Origin: Microbacterium sp. SCN 70-27
GTDB taxonomy: Bacteria > Actinomycetota > Actinomycetes > Actinomycetales > Microbacteriaceae
Length of the DNA: 64,000 bases
Reading direction: 5' to 3'
NCBI GenBank assembly: GCA_001724425.1
Contig: MEEK01000008.1
Coordinates: 72,270-136,269, forward strand
The notes beneath the pieces are model-generated. The model did not search any database. It was not told the DNA's origin and saw only the letters and a list, made by a program, of their open reading frames with translations. Below, piece by piece: positions 62,359 to 64,000 of the stretch. The position numbers were made by a program, and so were the translations under genes. Within the stretch, counting starts at the first letter, position 1. Every line of letters begins with the position of its first letter.

Positions 62359-62899
62359 GCAGTCCCGACGATTCGCGATCGCCTGCCTGGCCGCCGGCGT
62401 AGTGGTCCTGGTTGACCAGGCGACGAAAGCGGCCGCACTCAATGGGTTGAGCCAGGACGAGCGCCTCCCGCTGCTGGGAGACCTGCTCGGGCTGCAGCTC
62501 GCGTTCAACCCAGGCGCAATCCTCTCTCTCGGCGCCGGGTTCACAGGGCTACTCACCCTCCTCGGCATCGGCGCCGTGATATTGCTGATCGTCGCCGCGG
62601 CGCGGGCACGGACGGGATGGTGGGCGGTGGGGATCGGGCTGATCCTGGGCGGCGCGATCGGCAACCTGATCGACCGGCTGTTCTCACCGCCCGGCTTCGG
62701 AGTCGGGCACGTCACCGACTTCCTCGCCTACGGGACCCTCTTCATCGGAAACCTCGCCGATGTCGCCCTCGGCGCTGGCGTGATCGTGCTCGGCCTGAAC
62801 ATCTGGATCCGACACCGGCGCGCCCGCACGAACACAGCGGATGCCGGGGTGGCCGGTGGACCGTCGCCGGCGGCAGGATCGGCGGTGAGCGGGTCATGA
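62348..62899 (+). CDS. lspA: Lipoprotein signal peptidase (LspA), island copy
   Basis: 183 residues from the ATG at 62348 (an earlier in-frame ATG at 62318 is possible). Four helices; VDQATKAA, FNPGAILSLG, GNLIDRLF and NLADVALGAG are LspA motifs, with catalytic Asp in the last two. Removes the signal peptide of lipidated proteins. As a second copy in a resistance island it likely serves the local lipoproteins (TlpA, DUF305). Confidence 0.9.
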   Translation: MHREQSRRFAIACLAAGVVVLVDQATKAAALNGLSQDERLPLLGDLLGLQLAFNPGAILSLGAGFTGLLTLLGIGAVILLIVAAARARTGWWAVGIGLILGGAIGNLIDRLFSPPGFGVGHVTDFLAYGTLFIGNLADVALGAGVIVLGLNIWIRHRRARTNTADAGVAGGPSPAAGSAVSGS

Positions 62900-63231
62900 T
62901 GGCCAAGCAGCGCACCCCGTCCGTGTATCAGCGCAACGCGTTCGCCCCGGGGCTGCTCGCGGCCGCAGTGTTGTTCCTTGCACCGGTGCTGATGGGTGGG
63001 GACTGGTTCACGCTGGTGCTGTTCGTCGCCGCGATCTTGGCGGTCGTCGTCGGTTGGTTCGCCATCCAGGCGCGGCAGTGGTGGTGGGTGCCGGTGTTCG
63101 CAGCGATCGTGGTGATCTGGAACCCGGTGTTCCCGTTTCCGTTCACCGGCCCGGTGTGGACGGCCGCGCAACCGGTCGCCGCGATCGTGTTCCTGGTAGC
63201 CGGCGCACTGATTAAGGTCAAGCGACCATGA
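62896..63231 (+). CDS. Small four-helix membrane protein
   Basis: 111 residues, overlapping lspA by four bases and tlpA by four. Four hydrophobic helices with WNPVFPFPFTGPVWTAAQPVAAIVFLVAG; the W-N-P and FPFTG motifs look conserved but I cannot name the family with confidence (DUF6804-like). Its place between LspA and TlpA suggests a role in the same thiol-redox unit. Confidence 0.65.
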   Translation: MMAKQRTPSVYQRNAFAPGLLAAAVLFLAPVLMGGDWFTLVLFVAAILAVVVGWFAIQARQWWWVPVFAAIVVIWNPVFPFPFTGPVWTAAQPVAAIVFLVAGALIKVKRP

Positions 63232-63830
63232 ACCACCGCGCTCTGATCGCCACCGCCTCGGTCCTGCTTGTGGTTGGGCTGCTCGCCGGGTGCGGATCCA
63301 GCGAGTCGCTCGCGCAGCAGTACCGGAACGGAAACGAGAAAGGCTACATCGCCGGCGACTTCCAGATCGTCGAGATCCCGGATCCCGACCGCGGCGAGCC
63401 GGTGGCGTTCGAGGGCGTCACCGAGACCGGCGAGACGGTGACCAGTGACGACTACCGCGGCGGAGTGCTGGTGGTGAACTTCTGGTACGCCGCCTGCGGG
63501 CCGTGCATCGTCGAAGCCCCGCTGCTCGAGGAGGTCTGGCAGGACTACCAGGACCAGGGCGTCGCTTTCCTCGGGGTGAACACCTACGACCAGCCCGCCA
63601 CCGCACTGTCGTTCGCGAGAGACAACAACGTCACCTACCCGAGCGTGATCGACGTGAACGACGGACGGGTCAAGCTCGCGTTCGCGCAGGTCACCCCGAT
63701 CCAGGCCACCCCCACCACCCTGGTCATCGACCAGGATGGACGGGTCGCGGCGCGGATCATCGGACAGCTGGCCAGCGCGTCGATCCTGTCCACCCTGGTC
63801 GCCGACACGCTCGCCGAGGACAGCTCGTGA
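63228..63830 (+). CDS. TlpA/ResA-like thioredoxin-fold lipoprotein
   Basis: 200 residues. Lipobox LLAGC at residue 22, then a redoxin domain with NFWYAACGPCIVEAP, Cys90-X-X-Cys93, and TPTTLVIDQDG. Reduces disulfides outside the membrane, fed by CcdA, whose gene starts within its stop codon. Confidence 0.93.
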   Translation: MNHRALIATASVLLVVGLLAGCGSSESLAQQYRNGNEKGYIAGDFQIVEIPDPDRGEPVAFEGVTETGETVTSDDYRGGVLVVNFWYAACGPCIVEAPLLEEVWQDYQDQGVAFLGVNTYDQPATALSFARDNNVTYPSVIDVNDGRVKLAFAQVTPIQATPTTLVIDQDGRVAARIIGQLASASILSTLVADTLAEDSS

Positions 63831-64000
63831 ACCCGGGTCAGGTGATCGTCGACGGCGCCCTGTGGGTAGCGATCCCGGTCGCGATCCTCGCCGGGCTGGT
63901 CTCGTTCGTGTCCCCGTGCGTGCTGCCGCTGGTGCCTGGCTACCTCGGCTACCTCGGCAGCACCACCACGACGACCGCGGCCCCCACGCTGGACGGGGGG
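63827..64000 (+). CDS. ccdA: CcdA/DsbD-type thiol electron transporter (N-terminal part)
   Basis: 58 codons to the window end. GTG start overlapping the tlpA stop. LAGLVSFVSPCVLPLVPGYLGYLG is the first helix with its functional Cys in the SPCVLPLVPGY motif of CcdA, which moves electrons from cytoplasmic thioredoxin to outside thiol proteins. The gene continues beyond the window. Confidence 0.93.
   Translation, partial: MNPGQVIVDGALWVAIPVAILAGLVSFVSPCVLPLVPGYLGYLGSTTTTTAAPTLDGG

Overview
The window is 64 kb of very GC-rich DNA in which nearly every codon ends in G or C. Gene content and style point to an actinobacterium of the family Microbacteriaceae, most likely Microbacterium or a close relative. 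The evidence is the DUF3073 protein, TipAS-type MerR regulator, sterol-carrier-like protein, SufS/SufU pair, actinobacterial PurF/M/D/C/S/Q sequences, many leaderless promoters (a TANNNT box 6 to 8 bases before the start codon) and a strongly over-represented heptamer GGATGCC/GGCATCC. No rRNA, tRNA or CRISPR array was seen.

Positions 1-13 kb: start of an amino-acid permease, an RND exporter with a private-looking operator, a packed operon (SAP/Rho-N protein, topoisomerase IB, two CrcB fluoride channels), a TipAS MerR regulator, a PadR/DUF4097 autoregulated pair, a universal stress protein, DUF3073, a CynX-type MFS protein and purM-purF. Positions 13-27 kb: a lipoprotein, a TacA/TacT-type toxin-antitoxin pair with operator, a GH127 arabinofuranosidase, a quinone reductase, a sterol-carrier protein, purD with an imperfect duplication of its 3' end, a DHA2 exporter with its PadR repressor, a TfoX-like protein, purC and a nucleobase permease. 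Positions 27-45 kb: a complete beta-glucoside module (binding protein, two permeases, GH1, LacI) driven by one promoter with three LacI-type sites, then purS-purQ, a ParA-like ATPase, a MerR gene split by a frameshift, short palindromic repeats, apt, and a GH13 glucosidase-LacI-amidohydrolase group. Positions 45-52.7 kb: a KimA-like potassium transporter, a coiled-coil protein, sufS-sufU-NDH-2, and an SRPBCC/ArsR pair with an unusually clear promoter.

Positions 52.7-64 kb look like an accessory metal-resistance island. It holds DUF305 and a broken DUF6153-like gene, a CPH-type copper P-ATPase, a CopZ-like chaperone, CsoR with its operator, an ArsR/SmtB sensor with a CDF efflux protein, a DsbA-like thiol protein, a CzcO-like flavoprotein, CopC, an LspA signal peptidase, a TlpA-like lipoprotein and the start of CcdA. 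The island combines cytoplasmic copper sensing and export with an extracytoplasmic thiol-redox arm and a dedicated lipoprotein peptidase. Genes of unknown function and repeated GTTGCACTA motifs lie at its left edge.
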